Positions 1 through 8,949 of a DNA stretch of 64,000 nt are shown one piece after another. Source of the stretch: Tenuifilaceae bacterium CYCD (GTDB taxonomy: Bacteria > Bacteroidota > Bacteroidia > Bacteroidales > Tenuifilaceae). How positions within the stretch are numbered: position 1 is the first letter of the stretch; each line of letters begins with the position of its first letter. Where the stretch lies: the NCBI GenBank assembly GCA_036322835.1, contig AP027304.1:992001-1056000 (forward strand), in the 5' to 3' direction. The translations under genes were made by a program, and so were the position numbers. The notes beneath the pieces were generated by a model. The model ran no database searches and was not told where the DNA came from. It saw only the letters and a program-made list of their open reading frames with translations.

Positions 1-2660
1 AATCCGTGCTAATCGCATTGGATGTTACAATTGAATAAGGGATATTATCATCGTCGACATTGTCATCAACCCCTGTAATTGTTAAAGATTGAGCAGTATT
101 CCAATTATCTACAGTGAATGTTACACTGGATGGAGAAACCGTTCCCTCGTTTGTATTATTTGAACTTAGGTTAATGGTGACACCGGTCGTTGGTTTAGTA
201 TTTAATACTATTGTGAATGATGCTGTTCCTTCTGCTTCTGTTGTAGTTAATCCTGTTGTTGGCGTAACCGTAACACCAGCGTCATCGTTATCAGTATTTG
301 TTACAGAAACATCGGCAACCGTCATTCCATTATACTTAGTATCGGTACTTGATGCGGTGGATGTTATAATTGTGTATGCAACATCATTATCATCAACATC
401 ATCATTTACCCCAGTAACTGTAACCGTTTGAGCGGAAGCCCAGTTTGTTGTATTAAATGTAATCGAAGCAGGAGAAACAGTTGCCTCTGCAGTGTTACTT
501 GAACTCAAGTTAATGGTTACACTAGCGGTAGGCTTACTATCTAACTTAACCGTAAAGGTTGCAGTTCCGCCCGCTTCTGTTGTTATCAAACCGGTAGTCG
601 GAGTAACCGTTACGCCTGCAACATCATCATCGACATTGGTTACGGCAACATCGGCAACAGCCATGTTAGAGTATTTAGAATCGGAACTAACGGCATTACC
701 AGTAACAATTGAGTAGGACACATCGCCATCATCAATATCATCATTGACTGGCATAACGGTTACTGGTTGCGAGGTGCTCCAGTTTGCGGTGGTAAATGTT
801 ATACTCGATGGGGAAACATTCCCCTCTGCTGTATTGCTCGATGTTAAACTGATTGTCACATTCGCAGTAGGTTGAGTATTCAGTACAACCGTAAAGGTAA
901 CGCTACTTCCATTTTCATTTGTTGTTAATGATGTTGGCGACACTGTAACGCCAGCCACGTCATTGTCATTATTAGTAACGGATACATCAGCAGGGTTAAA
1001 ACCGCCATAAAGAGGATCGGTACTAGTTGCCGCAGCGGTAATAATATTATAGGGCTGAGCGCCATCGGCCACAGCATCGTTTACTCCGGTAATTGTAATT
1101 ACCTGTGCGCTATTCCAGTTTGCAGGAATAAAAGTAACGCTTGCTGGCGATACTGTTCCCTCCGCTGTATTGCTCGATGATAAACCTATTGTTACATTAG
1201 CCGTAGGTTGACTTGCAAGTACAACACTAAAAGTTGCGGTTCCTCCCGATTCCGTTGTGATTAGTCCAGATGTAGGACTAACAGTTATTCCCACTGCATC
1301 ATTATCCTGATTGGTAACAGAAACATCTGCAACATTTAGATTATTGTACTTGGTATCGGTACTCGATGCGTTTGCAGTAACAATAGTATATGCTTGATCA
1401 CCATCGTCAACATAATCATTTACCCCCGTAACTGTAACTGTTTGAGCAGTATTCCAGTTTGATGAAGTAAATACAATGCTTGTTGGAGAAACCGAACCTT
1501 CTGCTGCTCTGCTTGAACTTAGCCCAATTGTTACATCTGCAGTGGGCTTACTATTCAAAACTACTGTAAATGTTGCGGTACCTCCCAACTCGGTTGTCAC
1601 TAAGCCGGACAATGGATTAACGGTTACTCCAGCCACATCATCGTTATTGTTAACCACGGATACATCCGCAACATTCATGTTGCTATACTTGGTATCGGTG
1701 CTCGATGCGTTGGATGTAATGATTGTGTAACTGATATTTCCATCATCTACATCGTCATTCACCCCCGTAATAGTTATAGTTTGCGGAGTACTCCAATTTG
1801 CAGAAGTAAAAGTAACGCTTGTGGGCGATACGTTCCCCTCGTTAGTATTGCTCGAACTCAAACTAATGGATACATTCTGCGTTGGTTGACTATTAAGTGT
1901 AATTGTAAATGTTGCAGTACCTCCTGCTTCGGTTGTTATTAAGCCAGAGGTTGGGCTCACAAGCACACCAGCCTCATCGTTGTCGGTATTTGTAACCGAA
2001 ACATCTGGCACAGCCAAACTATTATACAGAGGATCGGAACTTGTAGTACTGGAAGTAACAATTGTATATGCAACATCACCATCATCAACATAATCATTTA
2101 CACCTGTAATGGTAATTGTTTGTGGCGTATTCCAGTTTGTATCATCCAAATTGATTGTAACTGGAGAAACCGTTCCTTCGGCTGTATTATTTGAACTAAT
2201 AGATATACTTACCGCCGAAACGGGCTGGCTTGTTAGCCTAATGGTGAATGTTGCTGTTCCGCCAGCTTCGGTTGTTATTAAGCCTGTTTGCGGGGATACA
2301 GTTATACCTACAACATCATTATCAAGGTTAACCAATGAAATATCAGCAAGATCCTTACCGTTATAGTTCAAATCCGAACTCGACGCCGCCCCAATAACAA
2401 CAGAATAGGAGATATCTCCATCCTTTACAAAATCATCAGCACCCGTAACAGTTATTGTTCGTGCTGCACTCCAATTCGACGAAGTAAATGTTACACTTGC
2501 CGGAGAAACCGTTCCTTCGGTTATATCGGAACTACTAAAGTTAATTGTAACATCGGCCGAGGGCTCTGTATTAAGAACTATAGTAAATGTTCTTGCGACA
2601 TTCGGTTCCGAAGTGTTTCCGGAGATAGAAGAAACTGTTATTCCAGGCTCTCTAACAGTA
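1..2660 (-). repeat. Tandem array of ~339-bp coding repeats (Calx-beta-like units)
   Basis: On the plus strand the complement of the EGTVSP codons recurs near 144, 480, 819, 1158, 1494, 1830, 2169 and 2509, a spacing of 336 or 339 bp, always in frame. Units differ by scattered substitutions, so the array is old or diversified rather than a fresh duplication. The array continues past the left edge, so the copy number is at least eight. Confidence 0.85.
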
Positions 2661-5608
2661 ATAACCGCTGAAGTGCTCATATCTACCTCGCAATTATTAT
2701 TATCGGCCTTAACAACAAATGTGTTTGTGCCAATTTCAAGATTTGAAGAGGCTACTGTGATTGTTAAATCTGCATCAGCACCAGCCCCCGAAGTTATGTA
2801 TACATTATTCTTATATACATTATAGGTAACACCGCTTTGGGCAGATGATACCGTTATTGTTCCGCTCTTGCCCGGGTCAACCGTGCTACCTGTAATGGTC
2901 AAGCCTATATTGGGTTGATTTATAACAGATATTGTAAAAGGATCCGATTTAGCATTACACCCACCCTTAGTTACTTCGAGTGTGTAATCTGTTCCCGAAT
3001 CGGTTAATGTTGCGCTATTCTTATAGAATTGTTTTGTGGTTGAAACGGTTAAGGTTCCTTTTCTCCAAATATAGGAAGCGTTATTTTCTACTGCACTTAA
3101 AGATATCTCTTCATTAACACACACATATTTATCGCCAGTGACATCGGTTAATGGCGAAATTGCCACCTCAAAGTTGCGGGTTGAAGTACAACCATCCTTT
3201 ACCACTGTTAAAGACCAATCTCCAGCACTATAGCTACCCCACGATAGGGAAAGGGTTTTGGCAGTTCCCATGATGGTTGTACCACGCTTCCATGTATATG
3301 AGGTTGCACCTACCTCCTGAGCTACCAAATACAAATCCTGTCCATAACAAACTGTAGTATCGCCAGTAAACTCCAAATCGGGACCCACATACACAGCAAA
3401 TTCCTGAATGGCTTCCGAATATTCATCTTCAACCATTACATAAATTATTGCACTCCCCGATTTATTGGCGACAGGAGTAACAGTTACTGTCCTATTTGCA
3501 CCACTTCCGCCCACAACAATTGAACTATTAGGCACAAATGTTGGGTCGGCAGAATATGCCATTACCACAAGATTATCAACAGGCGTTTCTGAAGCACCAT
3601 CTCCAACCGTAAACGGAATTGCAGGAGATGGGGTATTCGTACATAAATTCTGATCGGCAATTGTAGATATTGTTGGACGGGTGTTTATTGTGATATATAC
3701 CTTATCGCTATTTACCGAGACCTTGCCTGCTGCATTTGTAGCCGAATAATCAAACGATGTCCGTCCCACCCAATCGGTAGTGGGAACAAAATTCAAATTT
3801 GCCAAGTTGGCATAAGTAATTGTATTACCTGCAGATACAGGGGTTGTTCCTACCCTAAGAACGCCATGCTCTGGTAGCGATATAACTTTAATACTCGATA
3901 ATGCTTGTTCCGTGGGATCAAAAAACTTCTTTGTAAAATCGGTTTGCTTAAATAACAATGTTCTATTCGGAAGTGTGTCCTTGTAAATATCTCCAACGTA
4001 CGGAGCCAAACCATCAACACACTTATCACTTATGCTCACATTCAACGTAATGTTAGAATACCCTAAATCAATAGCATTAAACCATGTATTCATGGTATTC
4101 TTATTCCCATTAAAGTTTACCGTTTCCAAGGCAGAATTCCATGACCAAATACGAGGAACTTTAGTGTTAATTACCAATTGCTTTTGCTGGGTTTCATCCA
4201 TCAATCCCTGATCTGTTTCATCGCCCCAGCGACTAATGTAGGTATCATCCCAGTACAGCGAAGTGTTCAACTTTTTAAAAGGACGAATAGCCGAGGTCTG
4301 TACACCATCCAGCTGTTCCACATCGTAAACCGGGAAATTGGTTGGGCCTCTTCCCAGAAATGTAGCTGAAGCGTTATAGGTTCCTGGAGGAACATCAGAC
4401 CCCGCATCTGTTTTAAAATTCCATAGTATATAGTTATTACCCTTAAGCATATCCCAGTATATAACCCTATCGCTACCAGTTGTTGAATAACTACCATCTC
4501 CATCAACGTCAATAAGAATAGCCGTGAATCCATTTATGCTTGAATAGATTTTGAATATTGCGATAGAGCTATACTCACAACCATCACGGTTTTGCTCAAG
4601 AAATATATCCCTATCTGAAAATGAGAGTTCCTGAGGTGTTCGGGTATAACTGTAATCGTAAAAAAGTGTATCATCAGCCCAAACCTGAACTTTAGGAGGC
4701 ACCAGCCTTGTATTAGGCCAAACCCTTCTGTCCGGATCATTTACAAAAATTCTATACTCCGAAGCATTTTCTGTTTGATCGTTATCCTTACTTTGAGCCC
4801 TTTTGATGTAATTGCTTTCAGAGGAAGGTGTGATCAACCCGTATGAATTTGATTGAAAAACAAAAGAAAATGGATAAAACTGAAAGTTTATTTTATTGAT
4901 AAACTCATCGGAGGTGAATACATAAAAGTATGAGTTTACAGGATACTGGGTAAAACTAGTTGTGGTCATCTGCCATGCTTTGGACCACAATCTACCAGCC
5001 GATACGTTCGGGGAACCCGGATTTGTAATAATATTGTTGCTAGCATCGGTAACCGTCATATCAAAGTACTGCAAAGCAAAACGTCTTGTTCTCGCAGAGT
5101 TTCCTGGATCACCATAATCGTACCGCCAGTACTGAAACTCAATGTAAAAATCTCCTGATGTCTCTGCTGTAAATGACAATGGGGTATATCCTCCACTAAT
5201 AGTAGTTCCATTTAACTTAACGCCATTAGGCCCAGTAATAGCTTGAGTGTAAGTACTTATATAGCCAGCTTCTCCTGATTTAACCATTCTTCTTTCAGCA
5301 AAAACCACGTTGCCTGCTGGATCCTTAATTCTAAAAGAAACATTCTTATAATCTGTGTAAACATCCGATGAATACTCTAGTGTATTCATCTTCATACCAA
5401 AATAAAGGTTCTCTCCCTCGTTAAGCCTAATATTAATTCGTTCCGACTCAGGACATCCATAAATACCAAAATTCACATTATCAAACACATTAAACTCCAA
5501 CCAAAGCCTATCGCTGGAGTTTGGCATAAACTGCTTAGTTCCCTCCTGGGCCCAGACATTACTACTTAACGCAAATAGTACCAGTAGTTTGAGTAATACT
5601 TTTCTCAT
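1..5608 (-). CDS. Giant secreted surface protein with Ig-like region and Calx-beta-like repeats (3' end outside window)
   Basis: The reading frame opens at ATG 5608 with a signal peptide (MRKVLLKLLVLFALSSNVWAQ) and stays open to the left edge, about 1,869 codons, so the C-terminus is missing. The first ~550 residues form an unassigned domain rich in Asp, Tyr and Trp. A cadherin/Ig-like stretch follows (plus positions ~3900 to 2900; motifs such as YTWKRGT and YIWRKGT with paired Cys). Downstream there are at least eight tandem units of 112-113 residues, each with EGTVSP, VTFTSSNW, TVTGVNDxVDDGD and SVTNxDNDxAG. The acidic DVDDGD and DNDxAG turns resemble Ca2+-binding Calx-beta loops. This looks like an exported adhesin or matrix protein. 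A T9SS sorting domain is expected at the unseen C-terminus, which is inference. Confidence is high that it is one large exported repeat protein and low for its precise role. Confidence 0.85.
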   Translation of the reverse strand, partial: MRKVLLKLLVLFALSSNVWAQEGTKQFMPNSSDRLWLEFNVFDNVNFGIYGCPESERINIRLNEGENLYFGMKMNTLEYSSDVYTDYKNVSFRIKDPAGNVVFAERRMVKSGEAGYISTYTQAITGPNGVKLNGTTISGGYTPLSFTAETSGDFYIEFQYWRYDYGDPGNSARTRRFALQYFDMTVTDASNNIITNPGSPNVSAGRLWSKAWQMTTTSFTQYPVNSYFYVFTSDEFINKINFQFYPFSFVFQSNSYGLITPSSESNYIKRAQSKDNDQTENASEYRIFVNDPDRRVWPNTRLVPPKVQVWADDTLFYDYSYTRTPQELSFSDRDIFLEQNRDGCEYSSIAIFKIYSSINGFTAILIDVDGDGSYSTTGSDRVIYWDMLKGNNYILWNFKTDAGSDVPPGTYNASATFLGRGPTNFPVYDVEQLDGVQTSAIRPFKKLNTSLYWDDTYISRWGDETDQGLMDETQQKQLVINTKVPRIWSWNSALETVNFNGNKNTMNTWFNAIDLGYSNITLNVSISDKCVDGLAPYVGDIYKDTLPNRTLLFKQTDFTKKFFDPTEQALSSIKVISLPEHGVLRVGTTPVSAGNTITYANLANLNFVPTTDWVGRTSFDYSATNAAGKVSVNSDKVYITINTRPTISTIADQNLCTNTPSPAIPFTVGDGASETPVDNLVVMAYSADPTFVPNSSIVVGGSGANRTVTVTPVANKSGSAIIYVMVEDEYSEAIQEFAVYVGPDLEFTGDTTVCYGQDLYLVAQEVGATSYTWKRGTTIMGTAKTLSLSWGSYSAGDWSLTVVKDGCTSTRNFEVAISPLTDVTGDKYVCVNEEISLSAVENNASYIWRKGTLTVSTTKQFYKNSATLTDSGTDYTLEVTKGGCNAKSDPFTISVINQPNIGLTITGSTVDPGKSGTITVSSAQSGVTYNVYKNNVYITSGAGADADLTITVASSNLEIGTNTFVVKADNNNCEVDMSTSAVITVREPGITVSSISGNTSEPNVARTFTIVLNTEPSADVTINFSSSDITEGTVSPASVTFTSSNWSAARTITVTGADDFVKDGDISYSVVIGAASSSDLNYNGKDLADISLVNLDNDVVGITVSPQTGLITTEAGGTATFTIRLTSQPVSAVSISISSNNTAEGTVSPVTINLDDTNWNTPQTITITGVNDYVDDGDVAYTIVTSSTTSSDPLYNSLAVPDVSVTNTDNDEAGVLVSPTSGLITTEAGGTATFTITLNSQPTQNVSISLSSSNTNEGNVSPTSVTFTSANWSTPQTITITGVNDDVDDGNISYTIITSNASSTDTKYSNMNVADVSVVNNNDDVAGVTVNPLSGLVTTELGGTATFTVVLNSKPTADVTIGLSSSRAAEGSVSPTSIVFTSSNWNTAQTVTVTGVNDYVDDGDQAYTIVTANASSTDTKYNNLNVADVSVTNQDNDAVGITVSPTSGLITTESGGTATFSVVLASQPTANVTIGLSSSNTAEGTVSPASVTFIPANWNSAQVITITGVNDAVADGAQPYNIITAAATSTDPLYGGFNPADVSVTNNDNDVAGVTVSPTSLTTNENGSSVTFTVVLNTQPTANVTISLTSSNTAEGNVSPSSITFTTANWSTSQPVTVMPVNDDIDDGDVSYSIVTGNAVSSDSKYSNMAVADVAVTNVDDDVAGVTVTPTTGLITTEAGGTATFTVKLDSKPTASVTINLSSSNTAEATVSPASITFNTTNWASAQTVTVTGVNDDVDDNDVAYTIITSTASSTDTKYNGMTVADVSVTNTDNDDAGVTVTPTTGLTTTEAEGTASFTIVLNTKPTTGVTINLSSNNTNEGTVSPSSVTFTVDNWNTAQSLTITGVDDNVDDDNIPYSIVTSNAISTD

Positions 5609-6001
5609 ATTGATTTTTAAACTAATTGATAATCTTTTTAAAATAAAATAAGTTAAAAGACTGGCAAATAGTCCCTTAACTTCACTTTCTGTTTACAACA
5701 ATCGTTTTCTGTTAAAATATATAAATTCAGCCAATCTCATGTAACCAACACACAAAAACATCGTTAAATAGCAAATTTTTTACATCATTTGTTTTAATAA
5801 ATCCTAATACCGACGCGGAATTGACAATGATTCACGTATTCCCATAACAGGAAACAAGTTACAACAATTTTTAAAATAGCAAGTGCGGATAATCACAATT
5901 GTTACAAAACTAACGCAACCATTGATGAACAGAATTGATCTGTTCGTCAATGCTTTGTTTTGACAATTTAATTTTAGACGCGCTAATAAAAACCTTGAAT
6001 A
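5609..6001. other. 393-bp intergenic region
   Basis: No open frame or RNA gene is visible. It is AT-rich and must hold the promoter of the giant repeat-protein gene (minus, start 5608); I see no clear TAnnTTTG element for it. The only structure found is the inverted repeat at 5920-5952. Confidence 0.5.
5920..5952. terminator. Hairpin downstream of the M20 amidohydrolase gene
   Basis: CATTGATGAACAG (5920-5932) pairs with CTGTTCGTCAATG (5940-5952) over 13 positions with one G-T mismatch and a 7-nt loop. It lies about 50 bp past the stop of the minus-strand amidohydrolase gene. A strong T-run is missing on the minus strand, so it may be a 3' stabilising hairpin or a protein site rather than a classical terminator. 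Confidence 0.5.
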
Positions 6002-7186
6002 TTAGTCAGCAAGTTTCAAAACCAACCAACACAAAAGCGAAGTTGCTGTAAATAATGACTTTTCGTTTGCAACAAAATTGGGAGAATGAAGTTGTGTTTT
6101 TTCGGCATTATCGAAACCAACACCTAATCGCAAAAAAACAGAAGGCACAACCTGACTAAAATAGGCAAAATCATCGGTAGTCATTCTTGGTTCAAGGCCT
6201 ATCACCTTACTCTCTCCAATGAGTTCAACGGCAAGAGTTCTGGCTTTATTGGTTAACTCAGGATTATTATAGACCGATGGATAGCCATTCCTGATTTCAA
6301 CAGTACAATCGCCCCCCATAGACTGAGCAATACCTTTTGCATTTGCAACAATAAGACTATGAGCCTTGGTTCTCCAACTCTCATCCATAGTTCGGAAGGT
6401 GCCTGCAATTTTCACCTCGTTAGGAATAACATTTGTAGCGCCCATTGCCTCAACCCGACCAAACGATAAAACGGTTGGGATCAGCGCAGGGGCATTGCGA
6501 CTAACAATTGTTTGTAGGTTCAACAATATATTCGACGAAATAACGATAGGATCGACTAGCGTATGCGGCAAGGCCGCATGACCACCTTTGCCTTTCACGG
6601 TTAAATAAACCTCATCGCCAGAGGCCATGTAACGACCGGAGCAAACGCCAATCTCTCCAGTATTTAACTCGGGTAAAACATGCATCCCAATGATACAGTC
6701 AGGATTTAAACGTTTAAACTCCGACGATTCCATTATTGCTTTAGCCCCGCCGGGCAACTGCTCTTCGCCCGACTCAAAAATCAACAAAACTGTACCCTTA
6801 ATATAAGCCTTCAACTCATTCAAAATAAGGCCCACCCCAATCAACGATGCCATATGGATATCATGACCACAGGCATGCATTATTCCATGGTTTTGAGACC
6901 TAAGATCAAGGGTTGTCTCTTCGTTAACAGGCAAGGCATCCAGTTCGGCACGTAGTCCAATTGTTTTCCCGCTTTCATTCCCCTCAATTACCGCAATAAA
7001 ACTGTACCTCCCTTCAATTGGAATTATGTTAATTCCTTCTTTCAACAAAATCTCCTTGAGATAATTTGAAGTGTTTACCTCATTAAATGACAATTCTGGA
7101 TTTTGATGAATATGCCTATAGCAATTGATCACACCCTGTAAATGATTCTGAACAAGAGTAGCAACAGTATCCTTTAAACTATCCAT
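6002..7186 (-). CDS. M20 family metallo-amidohydrolase (hippurate/N-acyl-amino-acid hydrolase type)
   Basis: This cytoplasmic peptidase-family M20D enzyme should hydrolyse the amide bond of N-acyl amino acids or related conjugates. Family marks are RHIHQNPELSFNE (residues ~24-36), ELDALPV (81-87), the metal motif HACGHD (104-109) with the Cys and His ligands, ESGEEQLPGGA (~138-148) with the catalytic Glu pair, and MTTDDFAYF near the C-terminus. The length of 394 residues is normal. The start overlaps the stop of the upstream TauE-like gene by one base (TAATG), so the two are probably translationally coupled. The exact substrate cannot be read from sequence; indole-acetyl amino acids, hippurate or N-acetyl-diaminopimelate are alternatives. 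Confidence 0.88.
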   Translation of the reverse strand: MDSLKDTVATLVQNHLQGVINCYRHIHQNPELSFNEVNTSNYLKEILLKEGINIIPIEGRYSFIAVIEGNESGKTIGLRAELDALPVNEETTLDLRSQNHGIMHACGHDIHMASLIGVGLILNELKAYIKGTVLLIFESGEEQLPGGAKAIMESSEFKRLNPDCIIGMHVLPELNTGEIGVCSGRYMASGDEVYLTVKGKGGHAALPHTLVDPIVISSNILLNLQTIVSRNAPALIPTVLSFGRVEAMGATNVIPNEVKIAGTFRTMDESWRTKAHSLIVANAKGIAQSMGGDCTVEIRNGYPSVYNNPELTNKARTLAVELIGESKVIGLEPRMTTDDFAYFSQVVPSVFLRLGVGFDNAEKTQLHSPNFVANEKSLFTATSLLCWLVLKLAD

Positions 7187-7554
7187 TATTTTCCAAATAT
7201 CATTTTAATTGAAATAAGAAACATAAAAACTCCAAATGCTTTCTTTAACAAGTTATCCGGCAAATGAATAGATATTAAGGAGCCAAAATAACTTCCCACA
7301 ACAACAGTAATCATTAAAATCCACGCAACCCTCCAATCAATCATTCCTGCCTTATAGTAATTGTATACTGCAAATATTCCGACAGGAAAAAGCAAAACAA
7401 CCAAGCTTGTTCCCTGAGCAAAATGCTGCGAAAAACCCATCAAAAAAACCAAGGCCGGTACTATAATAACTCCTCCACCTAAACCCAACGAACCACCCAC
7501 AAACCCCGCAAAGAGTCCGATAAGTATAAGCATGATTACCTGAAAATAACTCAT
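7186..7554 (-). CDS. Short TauE/SafE-family membrane protein
   Basis: This is a 122-residue integral membrane protein with about four hydrophobic segments. Its N-terminal segment is followed by a glycine-rich GGSLGLGGGVIIVPAL motif (~residues 20-35), characteristic of TauE/SafE (DUF81) anion exporters. Usual members have ~250 residues with two such halves, so this protein is a half-size form that probably works as a dimer. It is first in a two-gene operon with the M20 amidohydrolase. That pairing suggests export of an organic acid or sulfonate released by the hydrolase, but this is speculation. Confidence 0.75.
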   Translation of the reverse strand: MSYFQVIMLILIGLFAGFVGGSLGLGGGVIIVPALVFLMGFSQHFAQGTSLVVLLFPVGIFAVYNYYKAGMIDWRVAWILMITVVVGSYFGSLISIHLPDNLLKKAFGVFMFLISIKMIFGK

Positions 7555-7573
7555 ACATCATATTAATATTCAA

Positions 7574-7581
7574 CAAAAATA
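7574..7581 (-). promoter_or_regulatory. Candidate -7 element (TATTTTTG) for the TauE-like/M20 operon
   Basis: Read on the minus strand this matches the Bacteroidota TAnnTTTG consensus, about 20 bp before ATG 7554. No good -33 TTTG was found. Confidence 0.3.
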
Positions 7582-7647
7582 AAATTGTTTTCTTTATTAT
7601 GGTATAGTTGTTGAATCAAAATAATTGGTGTTACCAATAAACTTTTA

Positions 7648-7655
7648 TACTTTTG
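7648..7655 (+). promoter_or_regulatory. Candidate -7 element (TACTTTTG) for the DUF1573 gene
   Basis: It matches the Bacteroidota -7 consensus TAnnTTTG. An ATTG at 7624-7627 lies 20 bp upstream, close to the -33 TTTG. The predicted leader before ATG 7714 is about 50 nt. Confidence 0.45.
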
Positions 7656-7713
7656 AAAACACTATATGTTAGTAAAACCTATCTGACTAATTGTTGAATT
7701 AATTCATAAAGCA

Positions 7714-8805
7714 ATGAAAAGAATTATTCTAAGCGCAATGTTGCTTTTTGCAGTTTCGGTTGTTTCTGCACAACAAGATGGAGCAAAAATTGCATTCAAA
7801 AATACTCAGTACAACTACGGTAGCATCAAAGAGGACGATGGCATTGCTTACTACGAATTTGAGTTTAGCAATAACGGGACAAGCCCATTGATTATTCAAA
7901 GAGTTTCATCGTCTTGTGGTTGCACAACTCCTGAGTGGCCAAAAGAGCCGATTGCACCGAGTAAAAGCGGAAAAATAAAAGTGGGCTACAACCCCAAAAG
8001 CGTTAATGGTCCCTTCGCTAAAACTATTTCGGTATACACAAATGGAGATCCCAACGTTGTTGTTCTTCAGATAAAAGGGGATGTAACCCCCCATGTTAAA
8101 ACCGTTGATGAAATTTATAAAATTACCGTTGGCGATTTACGCTTCGAAAGAAATCATTTCGCACTAGGAAGAATGTTCATAAATAAACCCGTGACAGACA
8201 CCTTGGTATTCATTAACAAAGGTTCGGATCCTGTAAAAGTTTCAACAAATGTTAACAACCTAAAATATCTGTCAATTAAGATTGTTCCTGAAACTGTAAA
8301 GCCCAATGAGTTTGGAAAAATTATCTTATCATACGACCCAAAACTAAAGGATGATTGGGGTTTTGTTGTTGACCGATTTGTACTTCTCCTTAACGATCAG
8401 CCTCAAAACAACACCCCTGTTACCATCACGGGTAGCATTGAAGAGGACTACTCAGGCATTTCGCAAAAGGAACTGGAAAATGCTCCCCAGGTTGAGTACA
8501 ACACAACCCTGTATGATTTTGGAAGCAAGAACGAGGGAGAGCCCGTGGAGTTTGAATTTGTTGTGAAAAATAGCGGCAAAAGCGATTTAATAATCCGAAA
8601 GGTTAAAGCTAGTTGCGGATGCACTACTGCAGAACCTACCAAAAAGGTATTAAAACCAGAAGAATCGAGCACTATTAAGGCAATGTTCAGAACCAACGGG
8701 TACTCTGGTCAACAGAGTAAATCAATAACAGTTATTACCAACGATCCCAAGAAATCTACATCGGTGCTTCGCATAAGCGGCAATGTGGTAAAAAAACAGC
8801 AGTAA
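7714..8805 (+). CDS. Exported DUF1573 protein with two domains
   Basis: The 363-residue protein begins with a signal peptide (MKRIILSAMLLFAVSVVSAQ). It carries two copies of the DUF1573 Ig-like fold, at about residues 25-130 and 255-360. Each has the hallmark cysteine motif SSCGCTTPEWP or ASCGCTTAEPT followed by IxPxxSGxIKVxY. The segment between them looks like a divergent third Ig-like (ASPM/SPD-2/Hydin-type) domain. DUF1573 proteins are abundant in Bacteroidota envelopes but have no settled function. The gene stands alone between its own candidate promoter and a strong terminator. Confidence 0.88.
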   Translation: MKRIILSAMLLFAVSVVSAQQDGAKIAFKNTQYNYGSIKEDDGIAYYEFEFSNNGTSPLIIQRVSSSCGCTTPEWPKEPIAPSKSGKIKVGYNPKSVNGPFAKTISVYTNGDPNVVVLQIKGDVTPHVKTVDEIYKITVGDLRFERNHFALGRMFINKPVTDTLVFINKGSDPVKVSTNVNNLKYLSIKIVPETVKPNEFGKIILSYDPKLKDDWGFVVDRFVLLLNDQPQNNTPVTITGSIEEDYSGISQKELENAPQVEYNTTLYDFGSKNEGEPVEFEFVVKNSGKSDLIIRKVKASCGCTTAEPTKKVLKPEESSTIKAMFRTNGYSGQQSKSITVITNDPKKSTSVLRISGNVVKKQQ

Positions 8806-8827
8806 ATTCTCTCCAATATATATTTCG

Positions 8828-8855
8828 AAAAGGACGGTCAATCACCGTCCTTTTT
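8828..8855 (+). terminator. Rho-independent terminator of the DUF1573 gene
   Basis: AAAAGGACGGT (8828-8838) and ACCGTCCTTTT (8844-8854) form an 11-bp stem with a 5-nt loop, followed by T residues. It starts about 20 bp after the stop codon. Confidence 0.9.
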
Positions 8856-8896
8856 GTTTCTTCATCAATCTTATGCTAAACAATATTGGTTTAAAT

Positions 8897-8904
8897 TAGG
8901 TTTG
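8897..8904 (+). promoter_or_regulatory. Candidate -7 element (TAGGTTTG) for meaB
   Basis: It matches TAnnTTTG about 45 bp before the meaB start and lies just past the preceding terminator, consistent with a new transcription unit. No convincing -33 TTTG was found. Confidence 0.35.
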
Positions 8905-8949
8905 TTAAATACCATTGAATAAATTCGCAATGCATAAAGAAAGAATTTG

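Noticed and set aside
1-2660. Regular ~339-bp repeats as a CRISPR array
   Set aside because: Units are long, in-frame protein repeats with no short direct repeats and spacers.
114-2825. Plus-strand open frames over the giant repeat gene
   Set aside because: They are read in the opposite sense of an uninterrupted minus-strand frame with clear domain repeats. Their Val/Thr/Ser-rich sequences are antisense shadows of the repeats.
8947-8949. TTG start for meaB
   Set aside because: It lies three bases before a perfectly good ATG in frame.
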